The notes under the pieces were generated by a model that saw only the letters and a list, made by a program, of their open reading frames with translations, had not been told where the DNA came from and made no database searches. A DNA stretch of 17,089 bases, taken from Candidatus Sabulitectum sp. GTDB lineage: Bacteria > Fermentibacterota > Fermentibacteria > Fermentibacterales > JCC-6. A program made the translations under genes and the position numbers. Of this stretch, positions 1-7,253 are shown piece after piece. The stretch spans positions 1-17,089 of the forward strand of contig JAGLQD010000057.1 of NCBI GenBank assembly GCA_023136985.1. Reading direction: 5' to 3'. Position 1 is the stretch's first letter; each line of letters begins with the position of its first letter.

Positions 1-1160
1 TATCCCATAAGCCCGGTAACATGGGAGTTTAACAGTCTGCCCATGGAATCTCCAAAATAGGTAATAGGATTTATGTAGTGATCGTTGTAATGAATGATCT
101 GGGAAATTCGGCCTTGGATGGCAGCCAGAGAACTCCAGTGAGTGCCGGAAGGGCAGGGTGATGATTCCTGAACAGGTTCAACAATATCACCAACTCTGTA
201 TCTGATAAAGGGCATAGCGTAGTTATCCAGATCAGTGACCAGAAGTGAAAATCCATCACCATGCTCCAGAGGCTCATATTCAAGATAGACATGAGGGTCA
301 GTTACATGGTAAAGGCCGCAGTGTTTGCACTGGAAGGCTATTCCATTGATCTCACTGCACCCATACATATCTGTAACCGGCCCCAGAGAATTTTCAATAA
401 TGCTCTTTGTGGGAGTCAGCAGTGTTTCAGCAGTGGTGAATACTCTACTGCATCTGAAATCGGGAGATATGTTCGCAATATGCTTTGCAATAAGTCGAAG
501 GCTGTTTGTGTAGCCTGTGATGAAAGCGGGATTTTTTTCCAGGATTGTTGAAACTGCGTAATCCAGTTCCTGCGGGTCATTGAGGTTACAAGCTGGAATT
601 CGAAGTTCATTCATCAGGAACGCATTGAGTCTTGATGCAGGTCTCTTCCACAGAATATTCACGGTCTTGGGGTTTCCCCATACATTCGCTGTCTTTGCAC
701 CAGGATACCAGCCACTTTGCATTTGTCCAAAGGACAACGCAGCTTTTCCCATGCCAATTGTGGATCTGTCTTTGTAATAGGATACAGGTATTCCGCTGGT
801 CCCACTGGACGAACCTTTAACCACCCCGGATAGGTCGGTGCCATTCTGTTGAATACTTTTTTGCAGAGGTAACAGCTCTTCTCTGGTAAGAGGTGGTATT
901 GATTCTAAATCGGAGAGAGAAACAAGTTGTTCAGGTGAAAAAGATGCGTCCGCAAATTTTGTTTTGTAGAATGAAATATTTTTTTCTGCATGGATCAGTA
1001 AAGACTTAATCCGCTTTATCTGGTAAGCTTCTAACTCTACCTTGGACCAGGTCCAGGAATTCTTTAACAGCTCTATTCCGGATGTCAGAGGCGTCTTTTT
1101 CAGCAACTGGTAAGCTGGAATCCCAACATATCCCGCCAGCAGTTTTCTTGCAAAACTCAT
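1..1160 (-). CDS. CapK/PaaK-like adenylate-forming enzyme (phenylacetate-CoA ligase family), C-terminus cut by window edge
   Basis: The minus strand is open from ATG 1160-1158 to the window edge, giving 386 visible residues; the family is usually about 430-460, so only the C-terminal end is missing. Seen: the adenylation P-loop SSSGTSGIPV (residues 117-126), Y-G-x-x-E as YGCSE (266-270) followed by a C-x-x-C pair (Cys278, Cys281), TDLDNYAMPFIRYR-x-GD (309-325) and a GR hinge (350-351). These are hallmarks of the PaaK/CapK branch of adenylate-forming enzymes, which activate a carboxylic acid as an acyl-AMP and often transfer it to CoA or another nucleophile. In capsule loci such proteins are common but their substrates are rarely known. 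The ATG overlaps the TGA of the upstream deacetylase gene as ATGA (1157-1160), so the two are probably translationally coupled. Inference: it activates an acid that decorates the glycan. It is unlikely to act in phenylacetate catabolism, because no paa genes are nearby. Confidence 0.9.
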   Translation of the reverse strand, partial: MSFARKLLAGYVGIPAYQLLKKTPLTSGIELLKNSWTWSKVELEAYQIKRIKSLLIHAEKNISFYKTKFADASFSPEQLVSLSDLESIPPLTREELLPLQKSIQQNGTDLSGVVKGSSSGTSGIPVSYYKDRSTIGMGKAALSFGQMQSGWYPGAKTANVWGNPKTVNILWKRPASRLNAFLMNELRIPACNLNDPQELDYAVSTILEKNPAFITGYTNSLRLIAKHIANISPDFRCSRVFTTAETLLTPTKSIIENSLGPVTDMYGCSEINGIAFQCKHCGLYHVTDPHVYLEYEPLEHGDGFSLLVTDLDNYAMPFIRYRVGDIVEPVQESSPCPSGTHWSSLAAIQGRISQIIHYNDHYINPITYFGDSMGRLLNSHVTGLMG

Positions 1161-2311
1161 CTCTTTTTTACCAATGATCGAAATTTACTGTACATATTTG
1201 CAACCGTGCTAAACGGAAATGCCCCCCTCTGTGCTTCTGTTTTGAACACAGTACGCACAGAAGAAAGAAATTTCATGGTTTTGAGTTCAGTGACTCCGAT
1301 TCTGGTAAAGCTTCTATCGGGAACAGGCCCTTTTCCGGGAACAGCATGAACGGAGCGGTAGCCGGAGCCAAATGCGGTATCAATGCAGAATTGATTGTAA
1401 TCTCCGTGTGGCCAGCAGATATGCTTTACCTCTTTTGAAAGTTTCTCTTCAATTATTGCTTTTGATCTAATTATCTCATCCCTGACTCTTGTTTGATAAT
1501 CTGCAACGCTCTCTGTGCCATCCACAAGCGTTCCATTCTCCGTGTATTTGTTGTAGAGCTTTTTCACAACAGACATAGCGTGAGAAAAACTGTAGTTTCG
1601 CCAATCAGTTCCTTCAAGAATAGAGATACATTCTTGATTAAATGAAAGATTAATTGAAACTCTTCTGGTGACCAGAGCAGAAGATTCAGTAAAGAATGGT
1701 GTTCCGTATGGAAGAAGGTTGGGAAAAACAGCATCTGTTATGTAGAATGGTTTTCGTTCAGGGAATAGATTACCAATGGGATACAGCCAGTCTGCCCCGG
1801 GGTTGTGAAAATCCCGGATCGTTGAGTCTCTAAAAACTTTTGTATGGGTCATCGTGTGCGACTGGATATCTACCAGACCGGAAGATTCCATCAGACGCAT
1901 TTCTGCCCATGACAGGAAGCCTGAAGACTCCAGATCAGATACCAAACACTTTCCGTTCCAAACATCTTCCATGGTAGGACGAACTATTTCAGCTGGATCT
2001 ACATACTCGGGACTGACAAAAATAGTGGCTTTAGCGTTATAGCGCTTCAACAGAGGAAAAACATGAACAAAGTTGTCCAGATAGCCATCATCAAAGGTAA
2101 GGCAAATAGCCTTTGTATTCGTTGACATGGCGTTGTTTAGCTCTGCGTATTCATCCAGACACAGGAAGGAATAGTGATGAGAACTGTAGTATTTCAACAA
2201 CTGCTCAAAAATTCTGGTTGAAACAGTCAGTTTGGATTTGTACCAGTTTGGATCCGGGGCTGGAGCCACGGAATGAAAGTACAAAACTGGAATTGCTGAA
2301 GAGTGTGTCAA
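1157..2311 (-). CDS. polysaccharide deacetylase (NodB-fold) family protein A
   Basis: 384 residues. Seen: an N-terminal strand IPVLYFHS (7-14), the catalytic-type TFDDG (72-76) followed by YLDN, a His pair in QSHTMTHT (His152, His156) and CWPHGDYN (299-306). These match motifs of the carbohydrate esterase 4/NodB fold, in which Asp plus two His bind a metal and hydrolyse N- or O-acetyl groups. The spacing is unusual: 143 residues separate the HTMTH histidine from the CWP cysteine, against a few tens in a compact NodB domain, so there is a large insertion. No signal peptide or membrane anchor is seen, so the protein is probably cytoplasmic and may act on a nucleotide- or lipid-linked sugar. The start is TTG, supported by GAGAGG 5 nt upstream (2317-2322) and a promoter beyond it. 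It is first in a two-gene unit with the CapK-like gene. It is clearly paralogous to the protein at 3817-4992. The actual substrate is not known. Confidence 0.88.
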   Translation of the reverse strand: MTHSSAIPVLYFHSVAPAPDPNWYKSKLTVSTRIFEQLLKYYSSHHYSFLCLDEYAELNNAMSTNTKAICLTFDDGYLDNFVHVFPLLKRYNAKATIFVSPEYVDPAEIVRPTMEDVWNGKCLVSDLESSGFLSWAEMRLMESSGLVDIQSHTMTHTKVFRDSTIRDFHNPGADWLYPIGNLFPERKPFYITDAVFPNLLPYGTPFFTESSALVTRRVSINLSFNQECISILEGTDWRNYSFSHAMSVVKKLYNKYTENGTLVDGTESVADYQTRVRDEIIRSKAIIEEKLSKEVKHICWPHGDYNQFCIDTAFGSGYRSVHAVPGKGPVPDRSFTRIGVTELKTMKFLSSVRTVFKTEAQRGAFPFSTVANMYSKFRSLVKKR

Positions 2312-2316
2312 AAAAA

Positions 2317-2322
2317 CCTCTC
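2317..2322 (-). promoter_or_regulatory. ribosome binding site fixing the TTG start of deacetylase A
   Basis: The minus strand reads GAGAGG, then five T residues, then TTG (2311-2309). No ATG or GTG fits upstream in a suitable position, so this site decides the start. Confidence 0.6.
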
Positions 2323-2359
2323 GAAAAAACAGAAAAAATATTAACCCTCTTAATTGATT

Positions 2360-2368
2360 ATTATAGCA
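2360..2368 (-). promoter_or_regulatory. extended -10 promoter for the deacetylase A / CapK-like unit
   Basis: On the minus strand this reads TGCTATAAT, a perfect TATAAT with the TG-n extension typical of sigma70 extended -10 promoters. The -35 region is poor (best TTCATC at 16-nt spacing), which is normal for this class. The predicted start of transcription is near 2353, giving a leader of about 40 nt to the TTG start at 2311. Confidence 0.5.
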
Positions 2369-2426
2369 AATATAGCACGAAGATGAATCTGTAAATTAGA
2401 ATCAAGTAGGGGTGTTGTATTATATC

Positions 2427-2680
2427 ATGAATGCACTGGTAAGAGTCATTGATCGTCTTAGATTTGCCATTCCGTTTTATGCGAACAAGCAGAAAAAAGC
2501 ATTCGATTATGCCACAGAAATAAGCAAAATGTCCCCCAAAAACACTGGGAATATAGAAACTTGTATCTCACAAAAGAAGAGAACACGTATCCAGAATGGG
2601 TTGAGTGTAAAAAAGTGAAAGATCTTTCGGTAAACCAGTCGGGTAAAACCGGTCTTGTTGTCAGCCACTACAAAGGATAG
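2427..2680 (+). pseudogene. small hypothetical gene, apparently frameshifted at a C5A5 tract
   Basis: Two coding-like stretches lie in different frames. From ATG 2427 one frame reads MNALVRVIDRLRF...EISKMSP. The -1 frame, entered at CCCCCAAAAA (2533-2542), then reads PQKHWEYRNLYLTKEENTYP and continues to GLVVSHYKG and TAG at 2678-2680. Joined, they give about 84 residues with a basic N-terminus and a Trp/Tyr/Glu-rich C-terminal half. Unshifted, the first frame runs on to a stop at 2618, with much less protein-like content after the tract. The final TAG overlaps the Shine-Dalgarno of the glycosyltransferase that follows, as expected for an operon member. I do not recognise the family. It could be a pseudogene from a one-base deletion, a sequencing error in a homopolymer, or, less likely, a programmed -1 frameshift. 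The start is uncertain: AGGGG lies 14 nt upstream of the ATG, and GTG 2412 and TTG 2415 are in frame. Confidence 0.4.
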
Positions 2681-2690
2681 GGCGAGTACA

Positions 2691-3824
2691 ATGGTATCCA
2701 TAAGCGTGTTGTTTATCACGGGTTCCTTAGGCCCCGGTGGGTCAGAGATACAGATGCTTAAGCTGCTGAATGGCCTGAAAAACGAGATACCGAAAAGAAG
2801 TGTTGCCTATTTCTCATCGGGTTCATTGCATAAAGATTACCAGGCAACAGGAGCCAACTTGATTGAAATAGATCGGGGTGACGGTAACTATTTGAAAAAA
2901 TTCAACAGTGTGTGGCATAATTTAAGAGACAGAGCTGCTCAGTGCCAGCCGGATATTATTCACTCTCAGCTTCCGCAAACCAACCTGTTGACAAGCTTTG
3001 CCTTGAAATCGATGGGAGTTCCAATCATTCTTTCAGAACGCGGCGTTGGCAGAACAAGGCCATTCTGGGAAAAGGCGTTGCGATCTCTGGCTTATAGCCG
3101 AGTTGACGCATTTGTTACTAATTCAAAGGTAACCAGAAAAAGAATGATTAATCGGGAGAAATTGACGCCAAGTCAAGTCAGAATTATTCCGAATATTGTT
3201 GATCTACAGATCCCGTTGCCGGAATCATTACTGGGGTTGCGAAAAAAGCTCGGATTACCTGAAAACTCTACATTGATCACTGCAGTTGGAGGTTTGCGTC
3301 AGGTTAAAGGCTATGATGTTCTTTTGGACGCTTTTGCGATTTTGCATAAGACGCATGATAATATCAATCTTCTGATTGTAGGTGAGGGGCCTGAGCGGCA
3401 ACTACTGGAGAAGAAAATCAATTCCCTTCAACTACAGAATTCTGTTTGCCTCTCTGGCTACCGAGATGATATTGCAGACATTCTTGCTATCTCCGATATA
3501 TATATTTCTTCGTCTTTCAGCGAAGGGCAATCCAATTCTATACTTGAGGCAATGGCTTCCAGCTTGCCAATAATTGGAACGGCCGTGGGAGGAACACCTG
3601 ATCTGTTGCGGAATGGTGAGGCTGGAATCCTGGTTCCCCCGAGGGATTCCAAAGCAATTGCAAAGGCTCTGGATGTTTTTCTAAAAGATGAATCAGAACG
3701 AGATAGACTAGCAGTTAAGTCTGAACAGTATATCAGTACAGCTCATTCCAGTAAGAGTGTAGCCGATGAGTATGTAAAGTTTTACCATGAAGTTATTGCA
3801 GAATACAAGAGGAAGCATGCATAA
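2691..3824 (+). CDS. glycosyltransferase family 4 (GT-B), first copy
   Basis: 377 residues, a normal GT4 length. Seen: an N-terminal beta strand and glycine loop SVLFITGSLGPGGSE (5-19), HSQLPQTN (91-98), TNSK (143-146), the C-terminal domain opening AVGGLRQVKGYDVLLDAF (198-215), LLIVGEGPER (227-236), and the donor-site E-x7-E as SEGQSNSILE (Glu278, Glu286) followed by AVGGTPDLL. These are the features of retaining GT-B enzymes that transfer a sugar from a nucleotide donor to a lipid-linked acceptor at the inner membrane face. I choose ATG 2691, since AGGG at 2679-2682 lies 8 nt upstream. An in-frame TTG at 2655 lies within the preceding short gene. The stop overlaps the next start by 8 nt (ATGCATAA). 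The donor and acceptor cannot be told from sequence. Confidence 0.92.
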   Translation: MVSISVLFITGSLGPGGSEIQMLKLLNGLKNEIPKRSVAYFSSGSLHKDYQATGANLIEIDRGDGNYLKKFNSVWHNLRDRAAQCQPDIIHSQLPQTNLLTSFALKSMGVPIILSERGVGRTRPFWEKALRSLAYSRVDAFVTNSKVTRKRMINREKLTPSQVRIIPNIVDLQIPLPESLLGLRKKLGLPENSTLITAVGGLRQVKGYDVLLDAFAILHKTHDNINLLIVGEGPERQLLEKKINSLQLQNSVCLSGYRDDIADILAISDIYISSSFSEGQSNSILEAMASSLPIIGTAVGGTPDLLRNGEAGILVPPRDSKAIAKALDVFLKDESERDRLAVKSEQYISTAHSSKSVADEYVKFYHEVIAEYKRKHA

Positions 3825-4992
3825 AAAACTCGGTGTGCCGGTGTTGATGTTTCACAGTATTCGCCCGGAAGGGATGATTGATTCTCCTCTTTCTGTACCC
3901 TTGAAGGTTTTTACAAGAAACATGGAGGCTCTTGTTCAAAGAGGCTATAAAACAATAACTATGCAGGAACTGTATAATTATGTAAGTGGTACTGTGGACC
4001 TTCCGGAAAAAGTTGTAGTTCTGACTTTTGATGATGGATTTCTTGATAACTGGATTTATGTATTTCCTGTTTTGAAAGAACTTGGACTCAAGGCTGTAAT
4101 ATTCCCAACAATTGATTTTATCGGAGATGGTCCCCAGAGGGAATACTACCGGTATCCGGAAAAAGGTTCTTTACCGGAATGCAGAGGGTCTGTAAGGTGG
4201 AGCGAATTGCAGGAGATGCATGATTCAAGTGTTTTTGATGTGCAGTCGCACACCATGACGCATACATGGTTGTTCTCCGGCCCTGGAATAGTGGATATTT
4301 TCAATGGAAAAAATATGCACAAATGGCTTGCATGGAATCTTCATCCAGAGAAAAAGTCAGTAATTTTTGATAAGGATTCAAGTGGGTTAGTGCCTCTGGG
4401 GTATCCGGTCTTTGAGAATGGCAGGGCTTTAGGTGTTAGAGAGTTTATTCCAGATAAAGCTTTTGTGGATGAACTTTCAGGCAGATTTGCAGCTCGGAAA
4501 GAGGCTGGAGATATTGATAGCTCCAGCTGGAAATTAGAATTGGAACAGTATAAGAATGAGTGGATTAAAGACCACGGGTCGATTGGCAGGCTTGAAACAG
4601 TCAAAGAGCAACAAGACAGAATTATAACGGAGCTTTGTACAAGCAGAAGTATTCTGGAGAAGAAACTGAATAAGGAAGTTAAGTTTCTCTGCTGGCCGGG
4701 TGGGGCAAGAAGTGAGATTGCAAAATCTCTAACCGGTGAATGTGGATATATAGCTACAACCGAAAGAGGAACCAATGTAAATAAGCCCGGTGAGAATCCG
4801 GCGAGAATCCGCAGAATGGGTTCATTTTCTCTATGGACATACAAGGGTTTAAGAGGCTGGATCGGCCCGAGGTATTTTGTTGAATTACTAGAGAGATACA
4901 AAGGCAACGCAAGAAGTGCTGTTCTCTGTAAAATATACAAGGTTGGCTATATTCTGGGTGCACTGCTTAGAAGAACAAGATCGAACAGGTGA
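3817..4992 (+). CDS. polysaccharide deacetylase (NodB-fold) family protein B
   Basis: 391 residues. The motifs parallel protein A: GVPVLMFHSI (6-15), LTFDDGFLDNW (69-79), QSHTMTHT (143-150; His145, His149) and CWPGG (292-296). The distance from the second motif histidine to the CWP cysteine is 143 residues, the same as in A, so both belong to one subfamily with a conserved insertion. In B the residues after CWP are GGARSE rather than HGDYN, so the third active-site region differs and its activity or substrate may differ. No signal peptide is seen. The C-terminus is basic with a short hydrophobic run (about 375-384) that could lie on the membrane. The start at 3817 has GAGG immediately upstream; an in-frame ATG at 3787 lies inside the glycosyltransferase gene and is less likely. 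Inference: deacetylation of an N-acetyl or O-acyl sugar on a cytoplasmic intermediate. Confidence 0.87.
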   Translation: MHKKLGVPVLMFHSIRPEGMIDSPLSVPLKVFTRNMEALVQRGYKTITMQELYNYVSGTVDLPEKVVVLTFDDGFLDNWIYVFPVLKELGLKAVIFPTIDFIGDGPQREYYRYPEKGSLPECRGSVRWSELQEMHDSSVFDVQSHTMTHTWLFSGPGIVDIFNGKNMHKWLAWNLHPEKKSVIFDKDSSGLVPLGYPVFENGRALGVREFIPDKAFVDELSGRFAARKEAGDIDSSSWKLELEQYKNEWIKDHGSIGRLETVKEQQDRIITELCTSRSILEKKLNKEVKFLCWPGGARSEIAKSLTGECGYIATTERGTNVNKPGENPARIRRMGSFSLWTYKGLRGWIGPRYFVELLERYKGNARSAVLCKIYKVGYILGALLRRTRSNR

Positions 4993-5002
4993 AAGACTGA
5001 AT

Positions 5003-6049
5003 ATGAAAAAGATATGTGTACACTCTAAATCAGGATATTTCCATCCAAAGTGGATTGAGTTTCTGCAGAAGTACGGAGCTGAAGTTCTTGCTACCGATCT
5101 TCAAGAGCCGGGAAGTCAGGAGAAGATCAAAGCATGTGATGGTGTAATGTGGCATTTATCCATGAATCCCTCAGTTCTCCAGTCTGCAGGACCAATACTG
5201 AACCCGGTGGAATTTGCCCTGGGTAAGAAGGTATTCCCAAACTTTAAAACCCGATGGCATTTTGAAGATAAATTTGCCCAGAAATACCTTTTCGATGCCC
5301 TGGAGGTAAAGACTCCTGCCACCTATTGTTTCTGGAACATAGATTCAGCGATGAAATGGGTTGAAGAAGCTGCTCAATTTCCACTGGTACACAAAAACGG
5401 TCGAGGCGCTGGTTCTGTTAATGTAAGCATGGCTAACAACAAACAGCAGGCGATAAAAAAGATAAAGCAAGCATTTTCAAACCACGGAGTCTGGCATCAA
5501 ACAGGTTATTGCAGTGTAACCAACCGAACCATTTCAAAAAGAATTCGAAATGAAATAGCGAATTTTGCCATAAGGCTTCATGATTCATCTATGCATATTT
5601 TAACAGGAAGAATGCCTCATCTTCCCAGGCGTTACTGGCTGCCGGAAAAGGATTGCGTTCTGTTCCAGGAATTTATGCCCAAGAATGAATTTGACACTAG
5701 AATAACTGTAATAGGAGACAGAGCATTTGGCTTCAGGAGATGGAACAGACCGGATGATTTCAGAGCATCCGGCGGGGGAAAGCTTGACCATTCAACAGAT
5801 CAAATAAATTTAGAGTATGTGCGGATGGCTTTTGAGATAAGCCGGAATGGTGGATTTCAATCTATGGCCTACGATTTCCTGAAGGATGCTGACGGGAATC
5901 CCGTTGTGTGTGAGATGAGTTTTGGTTATCAGAATAAGGCAGTGTATGATTGTTCTGGCCACTGGGACAAGGATCTAAACTGGCATCAGGGTCAGATGTG
6001 GCCTGAAGAAGCGCACGTTTTTGATTTTCTGCATGAAAATGGAATTTAG
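5003..6049 (+). CDS. ATP-grasp family ligase (RimK-like fold)
   Basis: 348 residues. Seen: an ATP-grasp nucleotide-binding strand and glycine-rich loop FPLVHKNGRGAGSVNV (126-141), VLFQEFMP (219-226), then DTRITVIGDRAFGFRRWNR (231-249), and a C-terminal metal-binding segment DFLKDADGNPVVCEMSFGY (291-309). In the superfamily, ATP activates a carboxylate as an acyl-phosphate, which is then joined to an amine or thiol. In polysaccharide loci the likely chemistry is amide formation between a uronic acid and an amino acid or amine, but this is inference and the substrate is unknown. The start is ATG 5003; AGGTG overlapping the upstream TGA stop lies 11 nt before it. A longer in-frame ATG at 4916 would overlap the deacetylase gene by 77 nt and adds unrelated-looking residues. 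The last 188 nt are antisense to the end of the Wzy-like gene. Confidence 0.85.
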   Translation: MKKICVHSKSGYFHPKWIEFLQKYGAEVLATDLQEPGSQEKIKACDGVMWHLSMNPSVLQSAGPILNPVEFALGKKVFPNFKTRWHFEDKFAQKYLFDALEVKTPATYCFWNIDSAMKWVEEAAQFPLVHKNGRGAGSVNVSMANNKQQAIKKIKQAFSNHGVWHQTGYCSVTNRTISKRIRNEIANFAIRLHDSSMHILTGRMPHLPRRYWLPEKDCVLFQEFMPKNEFDTRITVIGDRAFGFRRWNRPDDFRASGGGKLDHSTDQINLEYVRMAFEISRNGGFQSMAYDFLKDADGNPVVCEMSFGYQNKAVYDCSGHWDKDLNWHQGQMWPEEAHVFDFLHENGI

Positions 6050-7253
6050 CTCCCATACCTATTGCCAGAAAGTAGTAAATATCTCTGGAGTTAAAAGCAT
6101 CTCCTCCAAAGGCGTAAACAAAAATACCCATAACTAATATAGAAGAAGTATACAGCAGATTCTGATCAGAATTGGATGTCAGGTGAATTTTGGAACCTCG
6201 AAGGTTTACGTATATCAGTGATGCAAAAAGAATCCACCCCAAAAGACCTAGTTCGGTTAGAATGCTTATGTAGCCGTTGTGCGCTGCTCGCGTGAACCCA
6301 ATCAGGTTTGCTCTTTCTGAAAAAACAGATTGCCAGTTCAAGTAACCAACACCAAAAATAGGATATTCTCGAAAAGACTCTAGACCATATTCTATGTTTT
6401 TTGCGCGAAAATAAATTTCGTTTGGTTCATTTGCTTCTTCATTTCTGTTAACAAGAGTTAGTATTCTATCATTAGAAAATGAAGCATATTCAGACGTTGA
6501 TATATAGTAAAACACAACAAAGCTGAACACTGCAAGAAAAATGTATCTACGGATTGAGCGTTTGTATACCATGAAAATTACAATGAAACCAGCAATAGCG
6601 GTACGGGCTGCTGCTAAAAATACGATAGTACCGCATACAAATATCCAGATCCAGATTAGATTATTTATGGATACTCTATTCTTTCTCTCCAGAAGAAAGA
6701 ATAGAAGTGGCAAAGAAAACATTCCTGCGTACCCAGCTTCTTTGTGTCGTGGAAGCACCTCAGAGAGAAAAGGTAAACTATCCAGTCCAAATATAGCGGG
6801 TAATCGTCCATACATGGTAAGAGCATATGCAAAGAGGATAGATAGCAATAGTAGATCTCTATCAATAGGGGAAAAAGAAGACACATGATTAACTATAAGG
6901 ACATAGAAAAATAAGATACCGATTAGTTCGTAATAAACAACTATATCAAATGAGCCAGCTACAAAAGTGTACGAGAATAGCTTATATGATACCCATACAA
7001 TGAGTAGTCTGAATTCTGCTTTGGTTGAAAGTTTTCGCAGGGTTTTCATAAATGATTCGGGTGAAGCAAATAATAGAATTACGAAAAGGAAAAGACGTGG
7101 GTTGGAACTGGTTATTAAAGGTAATTGGATTCGTGTTGACACAAACGCATACAGTATAAAAATATAGAAAAGTATTTTCCTGAAAACAACAGACTTTGAC
7201 GCTATGATAGATGTAATGATAGTCACTAAGATAGCTAGAAATATATCAATCAT
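5862..7253 (-). CDS. O-antigen polymerase/ligase (Wzy/WaaL-like) membrane protein
   Basis: 463 residues with about 10-12 hydrophobic segments. The Wzy_C/O-antigen ligase signature is clear: a membrane segment with LAAARTAIAGF (213-223), then a periplasmic-loop region with SFREYPIFGVGYLNW (293-307) and TRAAHNGYISILTELGLLGW (321-340). Such proteins polymerise undecaprenyl-linked repeats or ligate glycans to lipid A core or protein in the periplasm; sequence alone does not separate polymerase from ligase. Residues from about 402 on (62 residues) are polar, carry no membrane segment and are encoded antisense to the ATP-grasp gene. They look like a read-through tail, and the original end may have been near 6049. 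The ATG overlaps the stop of the upstream glycosyltransferase by 8 nt (ATGATTGA), and no Shine-Dalgarno is evident, so expression probably depends on coupling. The gene name wzy is likely but not certain. Confidence 0.88.
   Translation of the reverse strand: MIDIFLAILVTIITSIIASKSVVFRKILFYIFILYAFVSTRIQLPLITSSNPRLFLFVILLFASPESFMKTLRKLSTKAEFRLLIVWVSYKLFSYTFVAGSFDIVVYYELIGILFFYVLIVNHVSSFSPIDRDLLLLSILFAYALTMYGRLPAIFGLDSLPFLSEVLPRHKEAGYAGMFSLPLLFFLLERKNRVSINNLIWIWIFVCGTIVFLAAARTAIAGFIVIFMVYKRSIRRYIFLAVFSFVVFYYISTSEYASFSNDRILTLVNRNEEANEPNEIYFRAKNIEYGLESFREYPIFGVGYLNWQSVFSERANLIGFTRAAHNGYISILTELGLLGWILFASLIYVNLRGSKIHLTSNSDQNLLYTSSILVMGIFVYAFGGDAFNSRDIYYFLAIGMGAKFHFHAENQKRALLQATSDPDASLDPCPSGQNNHTLPYSDNQNSSHTQRDSRQHPSGNRRP

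Noticed and set aside
1..1160. Phenylacetate degradation gene paaK
   Set aside because: No other paa genes are present, and the coupling with a deacetylase in a polysaccharide locus fits a CapK-like role better.
2533..2543. Programmed -1 frameshift site at CCCCCAAAAAC
   Set aside because: The heptamer in the zero frame is C AAA AAC, not a canonical slippery A AAA AAC, and no strong stem-loop is obvious after it. A mutation or sequencing error is simpler.
4341..4940. Open minus-strand frame of 199 codons inside deacetylase B
   Set aside because: It is antisense to a gene with clear family motifs, has no family features itself and no ribosome site.
6541..6888. Open plus-strand frame of 115 codons inside the Wzy-like gene
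   Set aside because: It is antisense to membrane-helix coding sequence and is highly basic, as expected of a shadow frame.
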